DNA of 64,000 nucleotides from UBA1672 sp051967755. GTDB lineage: Bacteria > Pseudomonadota > Alphaproteobacteria > Micavibrionales > Micavibrionaceae. The stretch is taken from the NCBI GenBank assembly GCA_051967755.1, contig JBQDYD010000004.1, positions 1-64,000 on the forward strand. The letters run 5' to 3'. The translations under genes and the position numbers were made by a program. This document shows positions 42,733-51,772 of this stretch, one piece after another; position 1 is the stretch's first letter, and each line of letters starts with the position of its first letter. Below the pieces are notes generated by a model. It worked only from the letters and a program-made list of their open reading frames with translations, was not told the DNA's origin and searched no databases.

Positions 42733-43038
42733 TTAAAATTCAAATAAGTCCATAATTCGGGCCATTTTACTTTCCTTTTTGTGGTGTTTTCCCGAACCGT
42801 AATAGCCTTTTTCTTTATATCTTTTGTAATCATCGTCGCCGCGCTCATAATCTTTATGAACATGACGTTTTTGCACTTGCTGAGTTTCCAAATCCTCTTG
42901 TAATAGATGGAGGATTTTTTCTAGCTCACCTTTATCAAGCCAAATACCGCCCGATGTCGGGCAGACATCCAGTTCGATGCCGTAGCGATGAATTTGTTTC
43001 ATGGGTGAGCCGTCAATGGGGGAGGTTAATAGTGGCAT
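42733..43038 (-). CDS. Degenerate TFIIB-type zinc-ribbon protein
   Basis: The 101-residue protein has the outline of the bacterial zf-TFIIB family: a first knuckle, then IELDVCPTSGGIWLDKGELEKIL. In typical members both knuckles are CPxC (first) and CPxCxGxWLD (second). Here the first reads SPIDG and the second CPTSGG, leaving one cysteine, so zinc binding by the usual four ligands is lost. The C-terminal half is Lys/His/Tyr-rich (KRYKEKGYYGSGKHHKK). AAGGAA precedes the start. The function of the family is unknown. Confidence 0.8.
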   Translation of the reverse strand: MPLLTSPIDGSPMKQIHRYGIELDVCPTSGGIWLDKGELEKILHLLQEDLETQQVQKRHVHKDYERGDDDYKRYKEKGYYGSGKHHKKESKMARIMDLFEF

Positions 43039-43082
43039 GGTTTTTCCTTTCTGTTGGTATCGGTATAAATTTGATTGTGCCG

Positions 43083-43316
43083 TTAATGGTGCTCTTTACG
43101 CATAATCCGATCATGGCTTTGGATCCGAATGGGTCGGAGTTTCGCGTGTGCATGGTTATGCGATAATGCTTCCAAGTGGTCTTTGATGCTTAGTCGGATT
43201 TTTTTGAGCCGTAACAAACGCGTCCAGTTCGGAAGAGGGCATTTTTGCTCTGCTTCTATTTTGTTTTGAATCTGTGAAGATTGATACAGAAGTGACTTAA
43301 CGTATTGAATAGACAT
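43083..43316 (-). CDS. YdcH-like (DUF465) small protein
   Basis: The 77-residue protein has a two-helix pattern with Q.QNKIEAEQKCPLPNWTRLL then RLKKIRLSIKDHLEALSH. This matches YdcH/DUF465 proteins ('LKk.KL.lKd.I..l'), which are small cytoplasmic helical hairpins of unknown function. The C-terminus is extended and basic. A strong AAGGAG site precedes it. It heads the minus-strand run of small genes ending with the EmrE-like pump. Confidence 0.7.
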   Translation of the reverse strand: MSIQYVKSLLYQSSQIQNKIEAEQKCPLPNWTRLLRLKKIRLSIKDHLEALSHNHAHAKLRPIRIQSHDRIMRKEHH

Positions 43317-43670
43317 GTTTTTCTCCTTTTTGCTTTACTAAACAAATCGGGAGCATCTTTTCGCCGGTAAGATGTAAAAAACCTACACCGGAAGATGCTT
43401 CCGATGCGGTCCGACATCACGATATGGGTAAATCCCTTACATATCGCCAGAGGGGCCCGGCCCGCTAATGAACATACATTCGCGCATGTATGTTTAAAGG
43501 TCAAGCTTTTTTTGCATTTTTTTCTGGGTGAAGTGTTTAATGTTTCGGCGGTGGGGGGGGGGGCTGTGTCTAAGTAATATGGCGGATAATTTCCTGAATG
43601 CAGGCAATTAAGGGGCGCATTATGGCTTTGGAAATACTAACTCAGCACCTGTTCTTTGTGATTATATGCC
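43317..43670. other. Gene-free stretch with hairpin and G-run
   Basis: I see no credible gene here: the short frames on both strands lack ribosome sites and family signals. It holds a 9-bp inverted repeat at 43471-43494, a T-rich stretch just after it, and an 11-base run of G at 43553-43563. It is the promoter region of the YdcH-like run and the downstream region of the unknown periplasmic protein gene at 43671. Confidence 0.6.
43471..43494. repeat. Perfect 9-bp inverted repeat
   Basis: AACATACAT and ATGTATGTT are perfect inverted copies separated by TCGCGC. The plus strand then has CTTTTTTTGC 12 bases later. It could be an operator for the minus-strand YdcH-like run, which starts 155 bases away, or a weak terminator. 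Confidence 0.5.
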
Positions 43671-45605
43671 TCATCTTAGGCCGTTGTGCTCACTATCTTT
43701 TCTTACCGTGTTTATAACCTCCCATGACAGGGTGTTGGCTTCGTTTTGACGTTTGTTTTCACTGAGCGGAATCTTATATCCCGTACGTATCACGCGGCTA
43801 ATTTTGTCACTTTTAAAGTTATCTTCTATGTATTTTTGGAAAGCGGGGATGCTGTATACAAGGTTGAATGCTCTTCTGTTTTGTCTATCCAAAAAATATT
43901 CTGTAAACGTAATGTTTAATAACTCAGGGTCATAGTTGGTTTTTGTCATGAGGTATGCGTCAATGGCGTTGTATGTATCTTCTCGTTGCTTCTCATTTAT
44001 AGCTTCATCATCAACCACCTGAAGCAGTTTATAGATAATGGCTTTCTTGATTGTTTGATCAATATCTTTTGTCAAAAAGGTCGTATCACTTAAGATGCGC
44101 TCATAAGATTTTGTTGATCTATTGGAAAATGCAGATGAAAGAGAGGGGATCAACCAAGCGTATTCTTCGTTGCCGGATGAATAGACTAATTCTTTATATT
44201 GTCCCATCGTGAACAGGCATTGCACCGCGAAATATGGGTTTTCTCCTGTGTATTTTGATAAATCTTGGATGTTATTCTGTATTTTTTCCAGATCTTCACG
44301 ATAATAGCGACTGCAATCATCTTTGTGGGCAATCAAGACGTGAATACCCCATAGCGGGTCTTGAATGTCCTTGTCTTTTACTTTGTAAGTGCCGTCAGGC
44401 TTTTTCGTAACGCTTAAGGGCTTTGGTTTTTCAAGGCGCTCTATCAAGGCTTTGTGATTTGTTTCATAGGCGTGTAATTGCGCGTAGTTTGATAGGTACG
44501 CATCTATCTTTAATTTGACTTCTTCTGTGATTTTTTCTGCCGGAATATGGGCCGCAATACACTGTGAAAAATTCATGTTTAAACACAGTTCAGAAATATG
44601 CTTGAACTGATTATTTTCTGCCAGAGCGCTATTTTTTGAAACAAAATTAAGTAAGGATTCTAATAGGTTAAATCGAATATTAACATCCTCGATATCGTTA
44701 TAAATTAGGAAAGATAATTCTGTCGGGTTCTTTTTCAAATCATAAGCAGGGAGAATATCGTTAGCCTTGGAAAACGTGTTTTTGTTTTCTGTGAAGAGCG
44801 TCATAGCTTTTAAATCGTTCTGCGCGGCATAAAAGGCTATGAGCGCTTTTAATAACCCCTTAGAGCCTTGCGGGTCATTTATTGCTGTTTTCTCAATAAG
44901 GTCAAAAATAGGATGGGGGAGATCATTCTTATCACTTTTTTGAACGATCAGAATAAGAAGTTTGTTGATTTCCTGTTTCAGAATTCTTCGCCTTGAGCCG
45001 TAACCCGCAAAAACGGTGGAGAGTAGAGACGGGCGTTCTATTATATCAAAATCATCATAAAGCAGACTTAGTTTTTCATGGAGGCTTATAATGTTGTCTC
45101 TATCCAAGTGTTCCGCCCCTTTGGAGAGGTGTTTGGGCGTGCATGCGGTGTCATTGAGAAGTTTTACGATAAGGTCCACTCTGTTTTGGGCTGTGTATAT
45201 TTGTACTGCAGATCTGCATAGGCGTAGGCTTGCCCCCTCTGTGTTCAGATATGAAATAACCTCATCATTTTGTCCGCGCAGCATATATTGCTCAAAGATA
45301 GCGTTACGGTTATATTTTCTTTGGCTAGAATCGGCTTTATCAGAGCGATTGAGATATTCTTCTGCTTTATCTTTGTTTCCTATGTTGGCATAGCCAAGTG
45401 ACAGGGCATATGCAGGGCCGCTTAAGTCCTTTTTTTGAATTCCTGATGTCTCTGTCAGTTGGTGATAGAGTTCTTCGAGTTGTTTGATTTTTGCGCAAAG
45501 TGCTTTTTTTTCGGCAGGGCAGTCTACAACATTCGCAAAAGAAAATGTCGGCGAAAATAAAATCGCAAAGCAAATGCAGTTTCTAAGGCTTAGTATGTAT
45601 TTCAT
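43671..45605 (-). CDS. Periplasmic helical-repeat protein of unknown function
   Basis: The 644-residue protein has a signal peptide ending near SFA/NVV. The mature part is almost wholly helical with TPR-like stretches near the N-terminus (SGPAYALSLGYANIGNKDKAEEYL), which carry the A.S.GYA..G...kAeeyL pattern, and looser helical repeats to the end. There are nine or ten cysteines, several in pairs spaced along the repeats (for example VDCPAEKKALCAKI). I do not recognise a family beyond a TPR/SEL1-like superhelix. It stands alone, with a 300-base gap to the chemoreceptor upstream in which I see no gene. Confidence 0.7.
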   Translation of the reverse strand: MKYILSLRNCICFAILFSPTFSFANVVDCPAEKKALCAKIKQLEELYHQLTETSGIQKKDLSGPAYALSLGYANIGNKDKAEEYLNRSDKADSSQRKYNRNAIFEQYMLRGQNDEVISYLNTEGASLRLCRSAVQIYTAQNRVDLIVKLLNDTACTPKHLSKGAEHLDRDNIISLHEKLSLLYDDFDIIERPSLLSTVFAGYGSRRRILKQEINKLLILIVQKSDKNDLPHPIFDLIEKTAINDPQGSKGLLKALIAFYAAQNDLKAMTLFTENKNTFSKANDILPAYDLKKNPTELSFLIYNDIEDVNIRFNLLESLLNFVSKNSALAENNQFKHISELCLNMNFSQCIAAHIPAEKITEEVKLKIDAYLSNYAQLHAYETNHKALIERLEKPKPLSVTKKPDGTYKVKDKDIQDPLWGIHVLIAHKDDCSRYYREDLEKIQNNIQDLSKYTGENPYFAVQCLFTMGQYKELVYSSGNEEYAWLIPSLSSAFSNRSTKSYERILSDTTFLTKDIDQTIKKAIIYKLLQVVDDEAINEKQREDTYNAIDAYLMTKTNYDPELLNITFTEYFLDRQNRRAFNLVYSIPAFQKYIEDNFKSDKISRVIRTGYKIPLSENKRQNEANTLSWEVINTVRKDSEHNGLR

Positions 45606-45906
45606 AAAATTGTCCTAATAAAAGCGACGATCATCAAGCGTACCAATAATCGATAAATGGTAACTTAATTACTGTAAAGGCGTGGTTTATTGCAATCTAG
45701 GGTTGTTAATGTTAATTTTAGTGGTGGGTGTTTTTGATATGTTCTCATGATACTCGCACAGGTGGTGTGTGTGCCTTTAAATTAATCGTTTTTTTGTATT
45801 TTATTAAGGATATCTGATTATCATAATACTCATCAGGGTTTATCAGGCGCCGGTTTTATAATAAAATTTAAGCTGGCAAATAGAATTTAAATTCGGGGAG
45901 AGCAGG

Positions 45907-47772
45907 ATGCTTAGAAAAATTACTATCAAACATAAAGTCTTTGCAATTGCCATAATGGGTGCATTATTGGCGGTTTTTATCGCGACGAAATCTATCAACT
46001 CAATTGATAGTGTCGGCAAGAAGCTTGAGCAAATCGCGGAAGAGGATATTCCGCTAACGAACAAAGTCACGGAAATTACCCTTCACCAGTTAGAGCAGGC
46101 GATATTATTTGAACGTGCGGCGCGCTATGCCGAGGTTTATGCACTGAAGCAAGACCTGAGAGCCAAGCAAAATTTTGAAGCGGTTAAAGAAGAATTTTTT
46201 GTTTATGCGAAAAAAGTAGATAAGGAAATTCTTGAGACAGAAAAGTTTGCCGCCGAAATTATCAAACATGAAGAAGAAATTGGCGGTAGCCAAAAAATCT
46301 TGGATGAGTTTCGAAGTGTCCAAACGCTTTTGAAGCAAATCAAGAAAGAGCATGTAAGTTATGATGATCATGTGAAGGAGGCATTTTCTCTCTTGGAAAC
46401 AGGAGATTTGAGCGCCGCAGAAAAAATGTTTGTCATGATTGAGGAAGAGCAAGGCAAACTTAATCATGCGCTTGAAGATTTGGTTCTTGAATTGGAGGGG
46501 TTCACCGCCGAGGCCGCATTAGATGCAGAGCATCTGGAGCATCAGCTTATTTCCTCACTTAAATATATCAGTGCCATCATGACGTTAATATTCATATGTA
46601 TCGCATATGTGGTGGTGAGAAGCATAATCAAACCATTATTAGATACAAGGAACTTTGCAGAGGAGCTATCAGCAGGGAAATTAGATGCCATCAGGCCTAA
46701 GCATAAATTTGAGGATGAAATCGCAGAAATGATGCAGTCTTTGGAGGTGTTTAGAGAAGGTGCGCTTGAGGCGGAGCGTTTGAAGCGGGAACAAGCAGAA
46801 CAGGAAATATTGGCGGCGAAAGAGCAGAAAAAAGCCATGCTGGCGCTTGCGGATGACTTTGAAAATAAGGTTGGCGGAATGATCAGCTCTTTGGCGGCTG
46901 CTTCTACTGAGCTACAAGCCACAGCCGAAAGCATGAAGGGTATTTCTGATGATACTAAGCACTCAAGCCAGACCGTGGCTGCTTCGTCTGAAGAATCGAG
47001 TGTGAATGTAAATACTGTTGCCGCCGCTATGGAAGAAATGTCAGCCAGCGCAGATGAAATAAGCCAGCAGATGATTTTGGCAAAACAAAAATCGCAAGAT
47101 ACGAGTGTCAATGCCAAGGATGCGAATGATGCGGTGAGTAACTTAAGTGAGTTAGCGGATAATATTGGCGGCGTTGTTACCGCAATTCAAGATATTGCGG
47201 AGCAGACGAACTTGCTGGCATTGAATGCGACGATAGAGGCCGCCAGGGCAGGGGAAGCAGGCAAAGGGTTTGCTGTTGTTGCTGATGAGGTTAAAAAGCT
47301 CGCCAATGAGACCGGGCAAAAAACGGAGGAAATTTCCCAAAAAATCTCTGAAATACAGGGCGCAACACATAGCTCTGTTGAGGTTATGGGCAAAATTATC
47401 AATAATGTTGGTGATATTGATACATCTATCGTGGGTGTGTCGGGCGCCGTTGAGGAGCAGAATGCAACAATCTCAGAAATAGCCAGAAGCGTCGCGGAGG
47501 CATCACAGGGCGCGCAGGAAGTCTCACAAGTGATTATTGAAGTGCAAAGAGGTGCGGAAGAAACAGGGGTGTCTGCTGATGCTGTTTTAGATGCCGCACA
47601 AGAAGTTGCGCAGTTCTCTGAAACTTTGAAAGTGTCTGTTGAAAGCTTCTTATCGGATGTAAGAAGGGATAATCATGTCTCAGATGATGGTAACGCAGAG
47701 GCCGCGATAGAGTGCGCGAATGACGATGCGGATGTCTCTCAGGATGATTTGGTTGAGGCGATCAACGCGTAA
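45907..47772 (+). CDS. Methyl-accepting chemotaxis protein
   Basis: The 621-residue receptor has membrane helix 1 at about 11-27 and a long periplasmic four-helix-bundle-like ligand domain (about 30-215). Membrane helix 2 lies at about 220-240, followed by HAMP. The cytoplasmic signalling domain has the hairpin tip IAEQTNLLALNATIEAARAG and GKGFAVVADEVKKLA. It signals to a CheA-CheW array to bias flagellar or gliding motility. No che genes are in the window. The C-terminus is acidic with no NWETF-type CheR pentapeptide. The ligand is unknown. Confidence 0.93.
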   Translation: MLRKITIKHKVFAIAIMGALLAVFIATKSINSIDSVGKKLEQIAEEDIPLTNKVTEITLHQLEQAILFERAARYAEVYALKQDLRAKQNFEAVKEEFFVYAKKVDKEILETEKFAAEIIKHEEEIGGSQKILDEFRSVQTLLKQIKKEHVSYDDHVKEAFSLLETGDLSAAEKMFVMIEEEQGKLNHALEDLVLELEGFTAEAALDAEHLEHQLISSLKYISAIMTLIFICIAYVVVRSIIKPLLDTRNFAEELSAGKLDAIRPKHKFEDEIAEMMQSLEVFREGALEAERLKREQAEQEILAAKEQKKAMLALADDFENKVGGMISSLAAASTELQATAESMKGISDDTKHSSQTVAASSEESSVNVNTVAAAMEEMSASADEISQQMILAKQKSQDTSVNAKDANDAVSNLSELADNIGGVVTAIQDIAEQTNLLALNATIEAARAGEAGKGFAVVADEVKKLANETGQKTEEISQKISEIQGATHSSVEVMGKIINNVGDIDTSIVGVSGAVEEQNATISEIARSVAEASQGAQEVSQVIIEVQRGAEETGVSADAVLDAAQEVAQFSETLKVSVESFLSDVRRDNHVSDDGNAEAAIECANDDADVSQDDLVEAINA

Positions 47773-47956
47773 TCTGCCTTTCAATAAGATAAGATCGTGG
47801 GGTGAAATGAAAATCTGCGGCCCGCGTTTCCTATGTGCCGTTTTGGCGCCAATGTAAAAAAATGAATAAACATATATGCTTGCTATTGTGCTACCGGTTC
47901 GGAATGCGATATCTCAAATATAGAATTTCATTTTTTTATTTCTTGAGGAGGCGGGC

Positions 47957-48919
47957 TTGCGCGCTCTATTCATTCTTTTATGTGCGGTTTGTCTGGGTGG
48001 ATGCTCTGTCATGCCGAAAGGCACGGAAAGGGTGTTTTATCAAACATCTTCGCCGCGCTGGTTAGGGGATGCGGATATACGGCTTGCCAAAACAGAAAAG
48101 GGGGTCGGTTATCTTTCTTATCCTGAGGAGGTGCGGTCTCAATACCCGGCCGTTATAATTTTACATACCTCTTTGGGGGTGGGCGGCTTGGAAAAAGAGT
48201 TTATGCATAAGCTCAATGAGGCGGGGGTCGCGACCTTAATCGTGGATAGCTTTACACCGCGCGGCCTTCATAAAATTGTCGATGATCAAACCGCGGTGAG
48301 TGAAGCCAGCATCTTGGCGGATTTGTTCTCTGCCCACACATATTTAAAGACGCAGAACAAGATAGATCCGGAAAATATAGCTGTTGTCGGGTTTTCCAAG
48401 GGGGCGCTTCCTGCTCTTTACTCTTCTTTTACAAGTATTTATGCGCGCTATGGTTATGATAACGATCCGTTTCGATCGCATTTGTCATTTTATCCTTGGT
48501 GTGGTCTGGAGCTTCAGAGTTGGGCGATGGGCTCTCCTGTGCAAATTCATAGTGGCGGTCATGATGTGATTACGCCTGCATCACTCTGTGCGGCGTTGAG
48601 TGATAAGGTGAAACGACAAAACCCTGCATCGCCGATAACATTTTTTGAATATGAGGGGCAGCGTCACGCCTTTACGCATCCTAAGCTTGGGGCGTTGAAA
48701 TTACCTGTATCTTATCCGTATCCGGCGCATTGCCGCATTATTGAGCAGGCAAACGGCAGTTTTGTTGAGCAATCATCAGGGCGTATTATCGATGCGGATA
48801 ATCTATCGGATATTATTAATGGCTGCAGTATTAAGGGGGCGTGGGTAAGTGGCGATAAGGCCGCACGTATACGTGCCTATCAGCGTGCGATGGTGTTTAT
48901 TCAAAATAGTTTTGAATAG
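47957..48919 (+). CDS. Dienelactone-hydrolase-like lipoprotein
   Basis: The 320-residue protein starts with TTG directly behind GAGGAGG. Residues 1-15 form a lipoprotein signal with the lipobox LGGC. The alpha/beta-hydrolase body has the elements of a dienelactone hydrolase: AVIILHTSLGVGG, the nucleophile elbow VGFSKGALPA (Ser), the acid Asp in SGGHDVITPAS, and the His in GQRHAFTHP. Where family enzymes have a Cys or Ser nucleophile, this has Ser. It is likely an outer-membrane-anchored esterase or lactonase; the substrate is unknown. No clear operon partner is present. Confidence 0.85.
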   Translation: MRALFILLCAVCLGGCSVMPKGTERVFYQTSSPRWLGDADIRLAKTEKGVGYLSYPEEVRSQYPAVIILHTSLGVGGLEKEFMHKLNEAGVATLIVDSFTPRGLHKIVDDQTAVSEASILADLFSAHTYLKTQNKIDPENIAVVGFSKGALPALYSSFTSIYARYGYDNDPFRSHLSFYPWCGLELQSWAMGSPVQIHSGGHDVITPASLCAALSDKVKRQNPASPITFFEYEGQRHAFTHPKLGALKLPVSYPYPAHCRIIEQANGSFVEQSSGRIIDADNLSDIINGCSIKGAWVSGDKAARIRAYQRAMVFIQNSFE

Positions 48920-49399
48920 TTTGTGTTTCCTCGAAGTTTGGCGCTTTTTGTTGCCCTTTGGGTGGTTATTCTGTGCGGAGCGCAATGAGTACGTTCGTAG
49001 TCGGTTCGGATGCGGTGTTCCGGAAGAACAGGGTGAGAGGCAGTTGGCTGTCTATGGCAGGGGGATGTCGGCACATAATATTCACCGGATGAATGCTGTA
49101 AAAGGTTTGCATATATGCGCGCATCAGTCCGCTATCAAAGGCGAATGCGCAAGGAATTGTTGGTTATTCGCTTAGGAAAGAAGGATATCTTTGACGCAGG
49201 CGCTTCGTTCTATTATGATGAACTTTAACCATCTGCCGTTGTTCATTTCTGATTAATCTTAACGGCATGATCTGTCGATGCGATTTCTTTTCTCATCTCT
49301 GCGTATTGTCTGAGTAAGCCTTGTTTTTATGCAGGGTAACGTTGTGTTAGTGAATACTGTGATACACTAGAATATCAATAGTGAGGGAGTTGTTTCAGG
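48920..49399. other. 480-base gap without a credible gene, possible structured RNA
   Basis: The short frames here have no ribosome sites or family signals. The stretch is richer in G and C than usual for intergenic DNA in this window and contains several inverted repeats: GCGAAT/ATTCGC at 49141-49171 and TGCCGTT/AACGGCA at 49234-49267. I compared it by eye with tmRNA, RNase P, SRP and 6S RNA and could not make a secure match. It may encode a small RNA or a decayed gene. Confidence 0.35.
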
Positions 49400-50017
49400 A
49401 TGAGACATCATATTAAATTTATAGCATTAATGTCAGTATTGTGGGTTTCGTTTTCGGGGGTTTCGTATGCGCAAGACATCCCGCCAAGCAAGCGGCTTAT
49501 TGATTTTAAAGTTATCCGAATGATCAAAGATTTCGTTGATACGGACATCGTACGCATGTCGATTGAAAATCAAAATAAAAAATACGGGAGCTTGGGTGAG
49601 CTTCAGATCTTGGATTTAGACAAGCAATGGCGCTCAGAAACAAAAAGCGAAGTTCAGCCGTTAATTTCGGCAACATTAAGTAATCCGCTATCTTCTTATC
49701 TGACAAGAGTGCAGGCGCGTTCAATCGGCTTGTATAGTGAAGTGTTTGCCATGGATGCAAACGGCCTGAATGTCGGGCAAAGCAACATATCATCTGATTA
49801 TTGGCAAGGGGATGAGGCGAAGTTCCAGAAGACGTATCCGGTTGGTGCGGACGCTGTTTTTATCGATGATCCAGAGTATGATAGTGACCTTGGGATATGG
49901 CGTGTGCAGGTGAATTTATCTGTTGCAAATTCTGAGACAGGGGAGGCCATAGGGGCCATCACGGTAGAGCTTAACCTTTCCGAGTTGGAAAGACGGCTGG
50001 CCAAGGGTGTTATTTAA
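49400..50017 (+). CDS. Secreted Cache/PDC-like sensor-domain protein
   Basis: The 205-residue protein has a signal peptide ending near SYA/QDI and no membrane anchor. The mature part looks like a single PDC/Cache domain: a long N-terminal helix (LIDFKVIRMIKDFVDTDIVRMSI), a beta sheet with YSEVFAMDANGLNVGQS, DYWQGDEAKFQ and GIWRVQVNLSVANSETGEAIGAITVELNL (split at WRVQVNL). The WQ.DE and 'g.i...l.l..l' elements are typical of ligand-binding Cache domains usually found inside chemoreceptors and kinases. It lies 56 bases upstream of a chemoreceptor gene on the same strand and probably presents a ligand to it. Confidence 0.78.
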   Translation: MRHHIKFIALMSVLWVSFSGVSYAQDIPPSKRLIDFKVIRMIKDFVDTDIVRMSIENQNKKYGSLGELQILDLDKQWRSETKSEVQPLISATLSNPLSSYLTRVQARSIGLYSEVFAMDANGLNVGQSNISSDYWQGDEAKFQKTYPVGADAVFIDDPEYDSDLGIWRVQVNLSVANSETGEAIGAITVELNLSELERRLAKGVI

Positions 50018-50073
50018 AAAACGACGACATAGTCAAATTATAAACATCGTATAGAAAAAGGATATTCTTAGAG

Positions 50074-51750
50074 ATGTTGAACAAACTTTCAATACAGGCA
50101 AAACTTCTGTCGGCTTTGGCACTTATTCTGGTGATCAGTCTGGTGAGTGGTGGTTTTGCCGTTTACTCGGTGATACAAGCGAATAAGGCGGTTGTCGAGG
50201 TCGAGCATATTTCAAATGTTAAAACCTATGTCGCGAAATTAGAGGAAACCGCCATGGAAACGCATGGTTATTTGGTTTCTTTCTTGAATTCCGGTGATCT
50301 TGCGGAACGTGAGAAATATAAAGAAGGTTTGTCGAAAATGAAGCCGTTATTCTCTGGCTTTGCAGAGCGAACAAAAGATAAGGTTATGGTCGATTTGATG
50401 GCGTCCTATGAAAAGAATTTCTATACATGGGAGGAAACGGTTGCATCCAAGCAGGTGGATTATATGCTTTCCCCGCAAACAGTGGATATGGCGCGATTAT
50501 TAGAGGCCTCTGAACTCAATGCCGATTTATGGAAGGCAATTATAAATGATTATCGTTTATTGTCAGAAGAGCTTGCGCGACAAACCGCAGTAACATCACA
50601 TATCCTGAATGATATCATGACCAAAACCAGTTGGGCATCCGTTGTCGGTTTGGTTCTGACGTTGCTGACGACGCTTATTTCTGCGGCCTTTATTATTTTC
50701 ATGATTTCTAAACCCCTTCAAAAGCTTGTGTTCTCAACGCAGGAATTGGTTCAGAAAAAGTGGGATACCGAAATTGACGGCGTTACGCGCGGTGATGAAA
50801 TTGGTAAAATGGCAAATGCATTGGTTTTATTCCGTGATAACGGTGTGGAAAATGAAAAGCTCATGGCTGCGCAGCAGATGGAAGATTCACAGCGTCTGGA
50901 ACGTGCGCGCGCAATTGAACGTATGGTCGAAGACTTTAGGGATCAATCATCACAGGTTACCGTTGCGTTAGAAGATGCGACAAATAAAATGAGCCGTTCT
51001 TCGGTGACGATGGGTGAAATTGCGAACGACACAAGTAAGCTGTCTGCGGAAGTTGCCCAATCTGCGCAAAGTGCAGGAAGCAATGTGAACAATGTATCGG
51101 CCGCGACCGAAGAGTTGACGGCCTCTATTCAGGAAATCAGTCAGCAGTTAAGCAATACAAGCCGCATGGCGCAAGAGGCGCGCGGTGTGTCTGAGAACAC
51201 GGTTGATAAAATGAAGGTTCTTGAAGCATCTGCAAATGAGATTTCCAGCGTGATTGAAATTATTTCAGATATTGCGGAACAGACGAATTTGTTGGCGCTT
51301 AATGCGACGATCGAAGCGGCAAGGGCCGGTGAAGCCGGTAAAGGATTTGCCGTTGTTGCGAACGAAGTGAAGACGTTGGCGAGTGAGACTGCGAATGCGA
51401 CGGATCAAGTCATTAGTCAGATCAACAGAATTCAAGGTGATACAAGAGAGGCTGTGTCCTTTATTGAGGAGATTTCTAAATCAATTGAAAATCTGAACGA
51501 AAGCATGACAGCAATTGCCGCGGCGATGGAAGAGCAAACTGCGGCAACGCAGGAAATTAGCCGTAATGTTATGGAAGCATCTACCGGAACCAGCACTGTG
51601 GTGCGCAGTATTGATGATGTGACTGCATCGACTATCAAAACGCAAGAAACATCAAGAAGCGTTAGTGAAATATCAGAGGAGCTTAAAGAGCGCTCAGTTG
51701 TGTTAACAGAAAGTATCAATAAGTTCATTTCTGATATTCAAAGCGTGTAA
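50074..51750 (+). CDS. Methyl-accepting chemotaxis protein, partner of the Cache-like protein
   Basis: The 558-residue receptor has membrane helix 1 at about 11-32, a four-helix-bundle-like periplasmic domain of about 150 residues, and membrane helix 2 at about 185-210. HAMP and a signalling domain follow, with tip IAEQTNLLALNATIEAARAG and GKGFAVVANEVKTLA. Its periplasmic part has no Cache domain; the gene just upstream encodes a secreted one, so ligand detection may be split between two proteins. The C-terminus lacks a CheR-docking pentapeptide. Confidence 0.92.
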   Translation: MLNKLSIQAKLLSALALILVISLVSGGFAVYSVIQANKAVVEVEHISNVKTYVAKLEETAMETHGYLVSFLNSGDLAEREKYKEGLSKMKPLFSGFAERTKDKVMVDLMASYEKNFYTWEETVASKQVDYMLSPQTVDMARLLEASELNADLWKAIINDYRLLSEELARQTAVTSHILNDIMTKTSWASVVGLVLTLLTTLISAAFIIFMISKPLQKLVFSTQELVQKKWDTEIDGVTRGDEIGKMANALVLFRDNGVENEKLMAAQQMEDSQRLERARAIERMVEDFRDQSSQVTVALEDATNKMSRSSVTMGEIANDTSKLSAEVAQSAQSAGSNVNNVSAATEELTASIQEISQQLSNTSRMAQEARGVSENTVDKMKVLEASANEISSVIEIISDIAEQTNLLALNATIEAARAGEAGKGFAVVANEVKTLASETANATDQVISQINRIQGDTREAVSFIEEISKSIENLNESMTAIAAAMEEQTAATQEISRNVMEASTGTSTVVRSIDDVTASTIKTQETSRSVSEISEELKERSVVLTESINKFISDIQSV

Positions 51751-51772
51751 GCACCTAAATTTACAGTAATCA

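Noticed and set aside
48849..49175. 108-residue plus-strand frame after the hydrolase gene
   Set aside because: It begins inside the hydrolase gene in another frame, has no ribosome site and shows no family signal.
48961..49200. 6S RNA, tmRNA or SRP RNA in the 480-base gap
   Set aside because: None of the conserved cores (tmRNA tag frame and TFC end, SRP GGAAGGAAGCAGCC-like loop, 6S bubble) could be matched securely.
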